Source: Haematobia irritans (taxonomy: Eukaryota; Arthropoda; Insecta; Diptera; Muscidae). Taken from it: DNA of 64,000 nt. The stretch's first letter is position 1. Every line of letters begins with the position of its first letter. The translations under genes and the position numbers were made by a program. Below are positions 10,563 to 22,839 of the stretch, one piece after another. The notes under the pieces were generated by a model. That model was not told the origin of the DNA and ran no database searches. It saw nothing but the letters and a program-made list of their open reading frames with translations. The stretch lies in NCBI RefSeq assembly GCF_050003625.1, contig NC_134397.1, forward strand, positions 220,968,537 to 221,032,536, in the 5' to 3' direction.

Positions 10563-11993
10563 TTATACCCACCACCATAGAATGGTGACGGGGGTATAAT
10601 AAGTTTGTCATTCCGTTTGTAACACATCGAAATATCGATTTCCGACTATATAAAGTATATATATTCTTGATCAGGGAGAAATTCTAAGACGATATAACGA
10701 TGTCCGTCTGTCCGTCTGTCTGTCTGTCTGTCTGTCTGTTGTAATCACGCTACAGTCTTCAATAATGAATCAATTGTGCTGAAATTTTGCACAAACTCGT
10801 CTTTTGTCTGCAGGCAGGTCAAGTTCGAAGATGGGCCATATCGGTCCAGGTTTTGATATAGTCCCCATATAAACCGACCTCCCGATTTGGGATCTTGGGC
10901 TTATAGAAATCGTAGTTTTTATCCAATTTGCCTGAAATTTGAAATCTAGAGGTATTGTAGGACCGCAAACACATGTGCCAAAAATTGTGAGTATCGGTCC
11001 ATGTTTTGGTATGGTCCCCATATAAAACGACCTACCGATTTGGGGTCTTGGGCTTATAGAAACCGTAGTTTTTATCCAATTTGCCTGAAATTGGATATCC
11101 AGCGGTTTTCTAGGACCATACAGAGGTGTGCCGAAAATGGTGCGTATCGGTTCATGTTTTTTAAATATAGCTCCCATATATACTGATCTCCCCATTTTAC
11201 TTCTTGGGCTTCTAGAATTCTTAGTTTTTATCCAATTTGTCTGAAATTGGAAATTTAGAGGTATTTTAGGACTATAAAGAGGTGTGCCGAAAATGGTGAG
11301 TATCGGTCCATATTTTCGTATAGCTCCCATATAGACCGATTTCCCGATTTTACTTCTTGAGCTTCTAGAATCCGAAGTTTTTATCCTATTTGCCTGAAAT
11401 TGGAAATCTAGAGGTATTTTCGGGTCATAAAGAGGTGTGCCGAAAACGGTGAGTATGGGTCCATATTTTAGTATAGCCCCCATAAGAACGATCTCCCGAT
11501 TTAACTCCTTGGGTTTCTAGAAACCGTAGTTTTCATCTGATTTGCCTGAATTTCTAAATATTCTGGTATTTTAGGCTCACCAAAATATGTATCGGATTAA
11601 GTTTTTATCGGCCCATTTGGTAATGCCTCCCACCGACTTCACTTCTTGAGGGTTTAGAAGGTGGACTGATCATGAAAATTGCTTGAAACTCAATGTAAAA
11701 TTTCCAGATTTTACTTCTACAGTTTTAAGATATCAAATCAAGTCGTTATTTTATAATTTTCTTGCACACTTAAAAGAGATGTTAATGATACCTCTAAAAC
11801 TCAAACAAAAATGGTTCTTATAAATCCAGAATCTGATATAGTCCTCATAGGTGAAATCTTTAAATTTATCTTCGGGAATTGTCCTCATGTCCTCAAGCCC
11901 TCCTGAAATTTCAAAGGAAACCCTAATATTTGGTTCATGGTGGTGGGTATTTAAGATTCGGCCCGGCCGAACTTACTGCTGTATATACTTGTT
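10563..11993 (-). mobile_element. Helentron/DINE-1-like family C element, copy 2 (both ends present)
   Basis: The left hairpin TATACCCACCACC...GGTGACGGGGGTATAA is followed by CTATATAAAGTATATATATT and the (GTCC/GTCT)n microsatellite. The TCCCCAT/CTCCCAT word then recurs at 10863, 11017, 11173, 11326 and 11479, with spacings of 153-156 bp. The right end is the GC-rich palindrome TTCGGCCCGGCCGAA, followed by TATACTTG and a T-run. This is the best family C reference copy in the window. An open frame of 237 codons (10770..11483, minus) spans four monomers because 153 is a multiple of 3; it has no known domain. Confidence 0.75.
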
Positions 11994-12138
11994 TTTTTTT
12001 CAGTATGAGACATTAAAAACTACCAATGTGTAGATCACTATAAGACTACGCTTCCTCGTGCGGCGTGTGATGACTTTGACGGCCGTTTGCGGGTAATTAC
12101 TCGTGCCAATGGTACCCAGTTCGAACAAATAAAAACTA

Positions 12139-12654
12139 CACTGAAAAAACAGTGAACCCACCAGGAAGAAAAATTTCGGTTAATTTTATAAAATTTTGAA
12201 TATTTTTAGAAAATTTTAACTAAACAGTATAACAAACGCTGGCATCACGCCGATGTCATAAAAATAAGTACATATTTTTCGACAAATTCAAGAAAATTTA
12301 TTAGACATAATGAAGTTTTTTCACTTGTTAAAGAAAATTTTGTAGTTTGAAGGAAAAAATTGGAGTTCAAAATTGCAAGAATGTCTTTAGTGACATACGA
12401 AGTTCATGATGAACACATTTGTAGTAAAATTTACAAATTTAAAGAAATATTGAACTACTTTGTGGAAGACACGAATTTAGTTAATCTTTATCCTTCATTT
12501 GTGTACATTTTTTTCCTCGGGTTTAGTTAATTTAACTAACATACACAAAAACTTATTAGAGTAGAGGAAACTTTCTCCTAACATAATAACTCCATGAACT
12601 AAACGAATGTTAAATTGGCTTTAGTGAAATAGAGAGTTCACTTTTTTTTGAGTG
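12139..12654. mobile_element. 516-bp MITE, CACTGAAAAAAC ends, TA duplication
   Basis: It begins CACTGAAAAAACAGTGAACC and ends AGTTCACTTTTTTTTGAGTG. Both flanks are TA (12137-12138 and 12655-12656). The interior resembles the MITE at 4820..5345, including the CATCACGCCGATGTC and AGTTTGAAGGAAAAAATTGG regions. It is non-coding. Confidence 0.7.
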
Positions 12655-13735
12655 TAGGTTCAAAATTTTATGTTATTTCCGAAATTTTTTATCGACAAAA
12701 AATATAGCACTTTACTTTGTTGCATTACATATCATCCACCCTGTGACGATTCTCTCAGAATTGCTCAAGAAATATTTGCACCAATGCAATGTCAACTATT
12801 TCGTTAAAAACCAATTAGTCAATTTTGCCAGTTTGAAAATTACAAAACCTCCCCTTTTCGACTATTGCCTATCTCCAGTTGTATGATGCACATAAACAAC
12901 CCCCCGCCAGCATTGACTTCATGAAATGACGTGATCAAATTGTTTTACAGTACAAAAATTCTAAGTTTGCGCCAGCTCATTAAATGCTTTATTGGAGCTA
13001 ATCTTATCAATAGTTCAAAGCGCATTAATAAAATGTATTAATAAATATATAGAAATTTTTTACATCAAAAGATGAATTATGAATGATTTTTTTTTTTTTT
13101 AATTTCAAGATTAATTTATTCATTACAATTATTTACACCGGAAGCATTTTAATATCACTTAATGAAAATGTCATTCCATTTGTAAAACATCGAAATATCG
13201 ATTTCCGACTATATAAAGTACATACATATCGGGGGAAAAAATTGTGAAATTCAATATAAGGAATTATATAGTTGATAGCGATATGTGTGATTGATATTTT
13301 CCTCATTACAAAGAATACATTGTTGTCGGACAGGACTAAGAAAAGAGGATTGAAATGGAATAATCATTTCACTGTAAATTACTTAATGTTTAATTTACTT
13401 AATTATATGTTGTGTGGTTGTTAATATTATTGTTTAAGTATGATGTGTTAGTTGAATGTTTTTGTGTCCAGCACTTTTATTCAAAGACAATAAACTTAAG
13501 GAAGATAGGAAATTAGCCACTGAGGAGATCAAACCATTTACGGTGTTAGTTTCATACTTTTCGTTTATCGAACCAAACGCGTATACGAAAAGTATTGACA
13601 TAGCATTAAAATGCAAATAAAAATAAATTAAGTGAAGGAAATAAATTTCCATAAACGGAAAAATATAATTTTTTTGTTGTTGCCTAAAATTTAACATTGT
13701 TTCATTAAGAAAATTAAGTTTTTCATTTAAAAACC
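12655..13735. other. Low-copy intergenic DNA, no gene recognised
   Basis: This is one of the longest stretches in the window without obvious dispersed repeats. It lies between FAR-A and FAR-B. An 87-codon minus-strand open frame (13434..13697) has no recognisable domain or splice context. A short piece at about 13164-13240 (ACATCGAAATATCGATTTCC, CTATATAAAGTACATACATA) matches the family C Helentron core. The rest could hold regulatory DNA or a diverged repeat. Confidence 0.35.
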
Positions 13736-15043
<1,308 letters not shown>

Positions 15044-15158
15044 ACAAACGAACAAGTATATACGGCTGTGAGTTCGGCCAGGCCGAATCTTATGTACCCT
15101 CCACCATGGATTGCGTAGAAACTGTCATCCTCAATCGAATTACTTGCGTTGTGGTAAT

Positions 15159-15732
15159 CAGAGATGGTCTGTATCAAACTTTTTTAGGTTTGCGACTGTC
15201 GCAAAGTTGTAAACGTCGTAAACGTCGTAAACGTCACATACGCGTCGTAAATGTAGAAAAAGTAACAAAAGTCGCAAACTGAAAATACTTTAGTCGCGTC
15301 AGCTAGGCAGCGAATTCGATGATATCCAAGACGATGTTATGTGCGAAGAAGTTTCAATTCTTAGGAATGTTCACAATTTTCGGTTTTAGTCCCCTCATTT
15401 TCCCTATTGCCTTTTCCACGAGTACAGGGAAACCGTGGATTTTCTCGTCCTTTCTTAGCTCTAAGTTCAGTCTCCTGTCCAATATAACCCCAAGGTATTT
15501 TGCACACTCACCAACGGGAATTTCGATACCACCTAAGAAAATAGGCTTGACCACGGGAAAACTTTCACAAATTTCTGCAGAAACTCACAGCGAAACTAAA
15601 TTAAAAAATGTTCAGGATTTCTTCTATTCAAAATTTGGTTTTCTACAGTAGGTTCACGACTTTTGCGACATACGTATTATACCGTCGCAAATGTATGTCG
15701 CAAAAGTCACCGTTTTTGACAGGCCAACCCTG
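15159..15732. mobile_element. 574-bp hAT-like non-autonomous element with 8-bp target duplication
   Basis: The ends are CAGAGATGG and CCAACCCTG, matching the hAT rule CAGNG. The 8-bp sequence GTGGTAAT is repeated on both sides (15151-15158 and 15733-15740), and family B elements elsewhere have a single GGTAAC/GGTAAT there. Subterminal GTCGCAAA/TTTGCGAC words repeat near both ends and could be transposase-binding sites. A LINE reverse-transcriptase fragment lies inside (15345-15554). Confidence 0.75.
15345..15554 (-). pseudogene. LINE reverse-transcriptase fragment (R1/LOA/I-like)
   Basis: The minus-strand frame reads IPVGECAKYLGVILDRRLN, which is the 'KYLGVxLDxxL' region just after the catalytic core in R1/LOA/I-group LINE reverse transcriptases. 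GLKPKIVNI follows further on. About 65 residues are recognisable. It has no start, catalytic YADD box or tail. It sits wholly inside the hAT-like element, so it was either captured or inserted there. Confidence 0.7.
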
Positions 15733-17429
15733 GTGGTAATACTTACCGATGGCAAGGTATCTTAAAACTTCTTCACATCGTTTTCTAAATTGTGAGTTAC
15801 GTATATATTAGACAAAAAATTTATGTATAGGTAAGTCTACAAATAATTACGAATCGATATGGACGTTTGCACGGTACGTGGAGAGCCAGAATTGAAATAT
15901 GGGGGTCGCTTATATTGGGGCTACAAATATGAACTTGATGTGGACCAATTTTTGTGTAATTGGGGATCGATTTATTTGAGGGCTATATATAACTATAGAC
16001 CGATATGGATCTAGTTAGGCATGGTTGTTAGCGGCCATATACTAGCACAATGTACCAAATTTCAAATGACTCGGATGAAAATTGCTCCTCCAAGAGGCTC
16101 CAAAACCAAATCTCGGGATCGGTTTATATGGGGGCTATATATGATTATGAACTGATATGGACCACTTTTGGCATGGTTGTTAAATATCATATACTAACAC
16201 CATGTACCAAATTTCAACCAGATCGCATGAATTTTGCTTCTCCAAGAGGCTATATATAATTATGGACTGATATGAACCAATTCCTGTATGGTTTGTTCGA
16301 TACCATATACTAACATCACTTACCAAATTTCACCCGAATCGGATGAATTTTGTTCTCCCAAGGCTCCGGAGGTCAAATCTGGGGATCGGTTTATATGGGG
16401 GCTATACATAATTATAGACCGATTTCAACCAATTTTTGCATGGGTGTTTGAAGCCATATATTAATACCACGTACCAAATTTCAACTGAATCAGATGAATT
16501 TTGGTCTTCCAAGAGGCTCCGGAGGTCAAATCTGGGGATCGGTTTATATGGGCGCTATATATAATTATAGACCGATGTGGACCAATTTTTGCACGGTTGT
16601 TAGAGACCATATACTAAAACTATGTACCAAATTTCAGCCGCATCGGATGAAATTAGCTTCTCTTAGAGGCTCCGCAAGCCAAATCTGGAGATCGGTTTAT
16701 ATGGGGGCTATATATAATTATTGACCGATGTGGACCAATTTCTGCACGGTTGTTGAAGATCATATACTAATACTATGTACCAAATTTCAGCCGGATCGGA
16801 TGAAATTTGCTTCTCTTAGAGGCTCCGGAGGTCAAATCTGGGGATCGGTTTATATGGGGGCTATATATAATTATAGACCGATGTGGACCAATTTTTGCAC
16901 GGTTGTTAGAGACCATATACTTACACTATGTACCAAATTTCAGCCGGATCGGATGAAATTTGCTTCTCTTAGAGGCTCCGCAAGCCAAATCTGGGGATCG
17001 GTTTATATGGGGGCTATATATAATTATGGACCGATGTGGACCAATTTTTTCACGGTTGTTAGAGACCATATACTAACACCATGTACCAAATTTCAGCCGG
17101 ATCGGATGAAATTTGCTTCTCTTAGATGCTCCGTAAGCCAAATCTGGGGATCGGTTTATATGGGGGCTATATATAATTATTTGCCGATGTAGACCAATTT
17201 TTGCACGGTTGTTAGAGATCATATACTAACACTATGAACCAAATTTCAACCGGATCGGATGAAATTTGCTTCTCTTGGAGGCTCCGGAAGCCAAATCTGG
17301 GGATCGGTTTATATGGGGGCTATACGTAAAAGTGGACCGATGTGGCCCATTTGCAATATTTGGTGGAACAATTCTGGCAACGCTGCTTACCTGTGTAGAC
17401 CAAAAGTGATTCATTTTATTAATACCAGT

Positions 17430-17560
17430 AATTAAAATCATATCTTGAGACCCGGGTTCGAATCCTGCTGAGACTCTATTTGTATTTTTTTTTTTTTGGT
17501 TTTTTTATTCGTATTAACTATTAAATAATTAATTTTTTGTTGAAAATTTGTAAATGATTT
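17430..17560 (+). repeat. tRNA-like B-box fragment and AT-rich spacer
   Basis: CCCGGGTTCGAATCCTGCTG (about 17451-17470) matches a tRNA T-arm/B-box, but no A-box or acceptor stem could be placed upstream. It is followed by a T-rich tract like those in the CCCAGCAAAA MITE family. Confidence 0.35.
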
Positions 17561-17795
17561 TGAATTGTTTTCATCGTCCATTCACATATTTCGTTATGAA
17601 CTTTGTTGTTTTTTCCAGTTTTTGCATACAGCTGTCAAGTAGTCTCTCCATTAATATATCCGCGATAATTGGTGAGACTGGTGATCCCATCGGCCAACCT
17701 TTTTTCTGTTTATATATCTTGTCGTCAAATTTAAAATACCGATTGTCTATTATACAAAATTTCAATATCTTTATGACATGACATGACATTAACAC
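17560..17795 (-). pseudogene. Penelope-like element reverse-transcriptase fragment
   Basis: The minus-strand frame contains FKFDDKIYKQKKGWPMGSPV followed by SPIIADILME. This is the PMGSPxSPIIA box with its upstream FxFDxKxYxQ segment, characteristic of Penelope-like retroelement reverse transcriptases. About 75 codons are intact. The YxDD box and GIY-YIG endonuclease are missing, so it is a dead fragment. Confidence 0.8.
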
Positions 17796-17809
17796 AAATG
17801 AGAACTATA

Positions 17810-18055
17810 TCCTAATTTTAATTTTATTGGTCCTAGATTTAAAGCCAGATAGGTCGCTAAAAAAATTCTTTATTTTAAAGAAGCCGTATCTTTGGCTGGG
17901 AATCAATACCAAAATCTTTAAGGGAAGGTCAAAATCTTTGGATCCAAGTGAACTTTTTTTGAGTGTAGTCAAGATGCAAAAAGGCAAAAAATTTAAAGAT
18001 AATTTTATCATTTTAAAGAATTTTTTTTCTGAATCATTAAAGTCAAGTTGATCTT
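17810..18055. repeat. MITE fragment (CACTGAAAAAA/CACTAAAAAAA family)
   Basis: TCCTAGATTTAAAGCCAGAT, GGCTGGGAATCAATACCAAA and TGGATCCAAGTGAAC match the interior and right end of the MITEs at 18808..19756 and 32201..32863. The left end is absent. Confidence 0.55.
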
Positions 18056-18103
18056 AGTCCAAAAACATTTTCTTATGCGTAATTCATCGCAGAATTTTGT
18101 GTA

Positions 18104-18807
18104 AAATGTGTATATTTTGGCCATATTTGCCGAAAACGGAAGAACACATACATGAAGGCTTTATTTAAATCTGAACCTAATTAAATCTATTCTCTGTATA
18201 ACATATCAATTGTAGTGAAAATGGGTATAAACTATGAAATAAAAAATATTAACCGTTTTAAACCAAATTTGGCAAATATTGCTAAAATGTTAATTCTACT
18301 TTCAGCACAAAATTTCAAAAGATATATATGGGAGCTATAAGTAAATCTGAACCAAAATTGGCACGCGTAAAAATACTAAGAATTGCACTCCTTGTGCAAA
18401 ATTTTATTATGAAACTCTTGCCTCTGGGACCATATCAATGCAGATCGGGCGAAATATATATATGAGCGCTATATCTAAATCTAAACCGATTTGACTGATA
18501 TTTTGCAGGATTTACGAGACTCACAAAATATTTGAAGGTCAGGTGATAAATACGTCATTTACGGCAAGATCAGTTATAAATATATATGACAGCTATATAT
18601 GATTTTGAACCAATTTCTTAAAAAATCAATAGGGATCGCTGTTGAGCCGATGAAAACACCATATGCCATACGACGATCGTATATAAACTGCTACCTGAAT
18701 TTTGCGCACAAAAACACACAGTATTTAATGCTAAGACGATGGGTCTAAAACATGGGTCTCTGACTGCTCCTACTGGGTGTTACATACAAATGCACAAACG
18801 ACCTGTA
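18104..18807 (+). mobile_element. Helentron-like family A fragment (continues at 19757-19782)
   Basis: Degenerate monomers with GGAGCTATA and CTGAACC words run to the 'GGTGTTACATACAAATGCAC' segment just before the end. The MITE at 18808..19756 splits the tail hairpin; the other half, TACCACAGTAGTGATGAAGG GTG, resumes at 19757. Confidence 0.6.
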
Positions 18808-19756
18808 CACTAAAAAAAGTTTACTTGGACTCAAAGATTTTGACCTTCCCTTAAGGATTTTGGTATTGATTCCGAGCCAAGGTTAGGTTAGGTTAGGTGG
18901 CAGCCCGATGTATCAGGCTCACTTAGACTATTCAGTCCATTGTGATACCACATGGTGAACTTCTCTCTTATCACTGAGTGCTGCCCGATTCCATGTTAAG
19001 CTCAATGACAAGGGACCTCCTTTTTATAGCCGAGTCCGAACGGCATTCCACATTGCAGTGAAACCACTTAGAGAAGCTTTGAAACCCTCAGAAATGTCAC
19101 CAGCATTACTGAGGTGGGATAATCCACCGCTGAAAAACTTTGTTGGTGTTCGGTCGAAGCAGGAATCGAACCCACGACCTTGTGGGTGTTCGGTCGAAGC
19201 AGGAATCGAACCCACGACCTTGGCGGGCATGCTAACCATTGCACCACGGCGGCTCCGAGCCAAAGATGCGGCTTCTTTAAAATATAGTCATTTTTAGCGA
19301 CCTATGATGCTTTAAATCTAGGATCCATAAAATTAAAATTAAGATAGAGATTCCATTTATCAAATTTTCATTCTCTTTTCGCGATATATTCATAAAGCTA
19401 TTCACGTACAAAATGTTTCCTTAATTCCAAGAAACTTTAAACCAAAGATGCTACATCCTCAAAATAAGCATTAGCCTATATTTGAAACGCTTTTATCTTA
19501 AATTCAAAAATGTGCTTCATTACTTTAAGGGAAATTGGCCTTATTTCAAAGATATACGACTTTAACTGAGGGACGCAAATTTTCAAAATTTGTGTCCTAA
19601 ATTCAATCACAAAATTTTTTTAAAGCAAAGATTATAAACTTTATCTTAATTGAAATTCCATTATTTTAAAGAAATCTGTCCTTAGTAATTTGTAAATTGC
19701 TCATCCTAAAATTTAGGTTGTGTAATCTTTAATATTACGTAAATAGTTTTTCAGTG
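18808..19756. mobile_element. 949-bp MITE with TA duplication, host of a SINE
   Basis: The ends are CACTAAAAAAAGTTTACTTG and TTTTTCAGTG with TA on both sides. The uninterrupted Helentron tail elsewhere reads CCCTGTACCACAGTAG, which confirms the insertion point. It contains the SINE at 18881..19253; without that SINE and its duplicated target it would be about 566 bp. It is non-coding. Confidence 0.75.
18881..19253 (-). mobile_element. tRNA-derived SINE, nearly full length, copy 1
   Basis: Read on the minus strand, a tRNA-like head has an A-box-like TGGTGCAATGGTTAGCATG and a B-box GGGTTCGATTCC. A body of about 250 bp follows, then a tail of CCTAA repeats. The target TCCGAGCCAA is duplicated on each side (18871-18880 and 19254-19263), and uninterrupted MITE copies show it once. 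A 40-bp segment of the head is tandemly duplicated (19145-19184 and 19185-19224). RNA polymerase III transcription and LINE-assisted insertion are known for such SINEs and are inferred here. Confidence 0.85.
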
Positions 19757-19782
19757 TACCACAGTAGTGATGAAGGGTGTAA

Positions 19783-20342
19783 AAATTGGTTATTCGAAAT
19801 ATAGTTATATTTAGCTATTAGTTTTTCTTACTGATTTTCTTTCATATTTTCCTGTTAGAATAATAATCCCAGCAAAAACAGAGTTCTAAAAACATAGTTT
19901 GGATCCCCAACTTGTGCTCTGGAAGTAGTGCAAACTTGGATAATCTCCAATGAATTTTACATGAGTTTGTCATAGAACGGAAGTACTTCCCCTTTGGATC
20001 ATTTGCATTGCTTTAAAAGATGTGCCTTGCAAGTTCATTTGAATGAAGAAATTAAAAAAAAATCTCAATTGTACTTTTTATTTTTATCAACACTTTTTAT
20101 TACTCTTTTAAGTTCTATTATTTAATTTTTACGATTTCAAAAACTTTCGGTTCCGCCGGGGTTGAACCTGAGTTTGTTGGCACCATAACAGAACGCTTTA
20201 GCACACTCAGCCACAAACGCCATTGAACACAAAACGTCATAAGGTGAATTCAAATGTTTGTGATATAATTGTAATATGACACCAAGGCATTATGTTACAA
20301 CTACTTCTGGAAATGTTATATATTAGTATGAATGATTTGTTT
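19783..20342 (-). repeat. CCCAGCAAAA-family repeat with tRNA-like segment
   Basis: It begins near 19868 (CCCAGCAAAAACAGAG) and shares GTTTGGATCCCCAACTTGTG and ATGAATTTTACATGAGTTTG text with the element at 36594. A minus-strand tRNA-like stretch at about 20150-20225 has an A-box-like GTGGCTGAGTGTGC and a B-box GGTTCAACCCC, reminiscent of a long-variable-arm (Leu-like) tRNA. No right terminus was found. Confidence 0.5.
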
Positions 20343-22823
20343 ATTATACCCTGCGCCACACTGTGGAACAGGGTATTATAAGTTAGTGCATATGTTTGTA
20401 ACACCCAGAAGGAGACAAAGATAGATACATGGTGTCTTTGGCTATAATGCCCAGGGTGGGTCCCTGAGTCGATATAACCATGTCCGTCTGTCCGTCTGTC
20501 CGTCCATCCGTCCGTCCGTCCGTCTGTGAACACATTTTTGTGATCAAAGTCTAGGTCGCAATTTAAGTCCAATCGCCTTCAAATTTGACTCATGTTCCTA
20601 CTTTGGGTCAGAATAGAACCCTATTGATTTTGGAAGAAATCGGTTCAGATTTAGATATAGCTCCCATATATATCTTTCGCCCGATATGCACTAATATGAA
20701 CCCAGCAGCCAGAGTTTTATACCGATTTGCTTGAAATTTTGTACAAACATAACACTTAGTCGTATAGTCAAGTGCGCACAATTTGATTGAAATCGGTTCA
20801 GATTTAGATATAGCTCCCATATATATCTTTCGCCCGATATGGACTTATATGGCCCCAGAAGCCAGATTTTTGGCCGCATTTGGTTGAAAATTTGCACTAG
20901 GAGTACAATTAGTAGTATAGTCAAGTGTGCAAAATTTGATTGAAATCGGTTCAGATTTAGATATAGCTCCCATATACATCTTTCGTTCGATATGGACTAA
21001 TATGGTCCTAAAAGTCAGAGTTTTGGCCCAATTTGGTTGCACAAGGAGTAGATTTAGCATTGTAGCTATGCGTGCCAAATTTGGTTGAAATCGATTCAGA
21101 TTTAGATATAGCTCCCATATATATCTTTCGCCCGATATGCACTTATATGGACCCAGAAGCCAGAGTTTTATCCCGATTAGCTTAAAATTTTGCACAAGGA
21201 GTACAATTGGTAGTATAGTCGTGTGTGCCAAATTTGATTGAAATCGGTTCATATTTAGATATAGCTTCCATATATATTTTTCGCCCGATATGGACTTATA
21301 TGTCCCCAGAAGTCAGAGTTTTGGCCCAATTTGGTTGAAATTTTGCACTAGGAGTACAATTAGTAATATTGTCATGTGTACCAAATTTGATTGAAATCGG
21401 TTCAAATTTAGATATAGCTCCCATATATATGTTTTTCTGATTTCGACAAAAATGGTCAAAATACCAACATTTTCCTTGTTAAATCGCCACTGCTTAGTCG
21501 AAAAGTTGTAAAAAGGACTCTAATTTTCCTAAACTTCTAAAATATATATAGAGCGATAAATCATAAATAAATTTTTGCGAAGTTTCCTTAAAATTGCTTC
21601 AGATTTAAACGTTTCCCATATTTTGTATACCCTGCGCCACACTGTGGAACAGGATATTATTTTTACTAAAATTGTGTTCCACCCTAGGTCATTAGCCAAC
21701 TTAAAGTTTGAGTGTATAGATTTTTTAATAGTCTATCAAATTCTGTCCAAATCGAGTGATATTTAAATGTATATATTTGGGAAAAACCTTTATATATAGC
21801 ACCCAACACATTTGACGGATGTGATATGGTATCGGCAATTTAGATCTACACCGAAAGAATTTTCTTCGTAAAAAGAACGAAAAATTTCGTTAAAAGTACG
21901 AAATTTGTCATTGTTTTACAACCAAAGAAACTTTTCATTAAAAGTACGAATTATTTCGTACTTTTTACGAAGAAAAGTTCTTCCAAAATTTTCGTAGTTT
22001 GTAAGAAAAAAAATCGTACTTTTTATGAAGAATCTTCGTACTTTTTATGAAAAATCTTCGTACTTTTTATGAAACAATTTCGTTCTTTTTATGAAAATGT
22101 TTCGTACTTTTTATGAAAAATTTTCGTAGTTTTTATGAAAAATGTTCGTACTTTTTATGAAAAACTTTCGTACTTTTTTCTGAAAAATGTTCCAACTTTT
22201 AGAAAAAAAATTTATAGTCGAAAGTGCATTTGGTTGTAGTTGCAAGTGTGAAAAATGACATCACTTCTTTACATCTTAAGTTTTTGAATAATTTTTAGTT
22301 TTATTGCTTCACTTTTATTCATAGCGCGCTATCACCCAAATGAGAAGTAGCATAGACTTGCATAAAAAATAGAATAAAGGAATACACTCAAGCACATTAT
22401 AAAGACAATTTAATGCCGCGAACGGAAATTTTACAACTTCAATGAAACTTCTTCGTTATTTCAACGAAAATGTTTCGTACTTTTTATGAAGAAATTTTAA
22501 CGCAGAATGTTTCGTAAAATATTCGTAAAAACTTCTTCACAAAATTCATGAAATATGAAGAAAGTTTCGTTAAAAGTACGAACATTGTACGAAGAAAAGT
22601 TAATGTAGAATGTTTCGTAGAAGTTTCGTATATTCGTAAAATGTTCGTCGTAAAATTTACGAAAATGAATGAAAATTTCGTTATTTTAATGAAGAATTCA
22701 GGAAGAATAGTTAATGAAGAATTCTTCGTAAAATTAACGAAGAGAATTCTTTTGGTGTACAAAGTGGTGCCGAGTATAATATAGTCGGCACCGCCCGACT
22801 TTAGACTTTTCTTACTTGTTTTT
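20343..22823 (-). mobile_element. Helentron-like family A element, copy 5 (inverted)
   Basis: The tail hairpin is at the left (TTATACCCTGCGCCACACTG ...), then (CCGT/CTGT)n at 20480-20525, then six inverted monomers to about 21440 with GCTCCCATATATATC words. The head is at the right, ending in CCGCCCGACTTTAGAC and CTTACTTG. A MITE (21849..22757) interrupts the head. No transposition gene is present. Confidence 0.7.
21849..22757. mobile_element. 909-bp MITE with internal TTCGTACTTTTTATGA tandem repeats
   Basis: The ends CACCGAAAGAATTTTCTTCG and CGAAGAGAATTCTTTTGGTG are inverted repeats flanked by TA. Between 22012 and 22190 a unit of about 20-25 bp (TTCGTACTTTTTATGAAAAA and variants) repeats seven to eight times. 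The 167-codon minus-strand open frame at 22484..22987 crosses the right boundary and is an artefact. Confidence 0.7.
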
Positions 22824-22839
22824 TTCATAAAAAACAATT

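Larger units (their letters stand above)
15046..17360 (+). mobile_element. Helentron-like family B element, copy 1
   Basis: The head reads ACAAGTATATACGGCTGTGA, followed by the palindrome TTCGGCCAGGCCGAA. A hAT-like insertion (15159..15732) splits the head region. From about 15900 to 17330 are about nine tandem monomers; the TATATGGGGGC word recurs at 16854, 17007 and 17160, exactly 153 bp apart. The copy ends abruptly near 17360 without the (GACG)n tail and hairpin, next to CTGGCAACGCTG, which resembles a hAT terminus. Open frames such as 16728..17192 run through several monomers and have no known domain. Confidence 0.7.

Noticed and set aside
13434..13697. 87-codon open frame between the FAR genes
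   Set aside because: AT-rich composition, no domain and no splice evidence; left as low-copy DNA.
15950..17330. CRISPR-like regular repeats
   Set aside because: Units are 153 bp, contiguous and without unique spacers, and the host is an insect; they are Helentron monomers.
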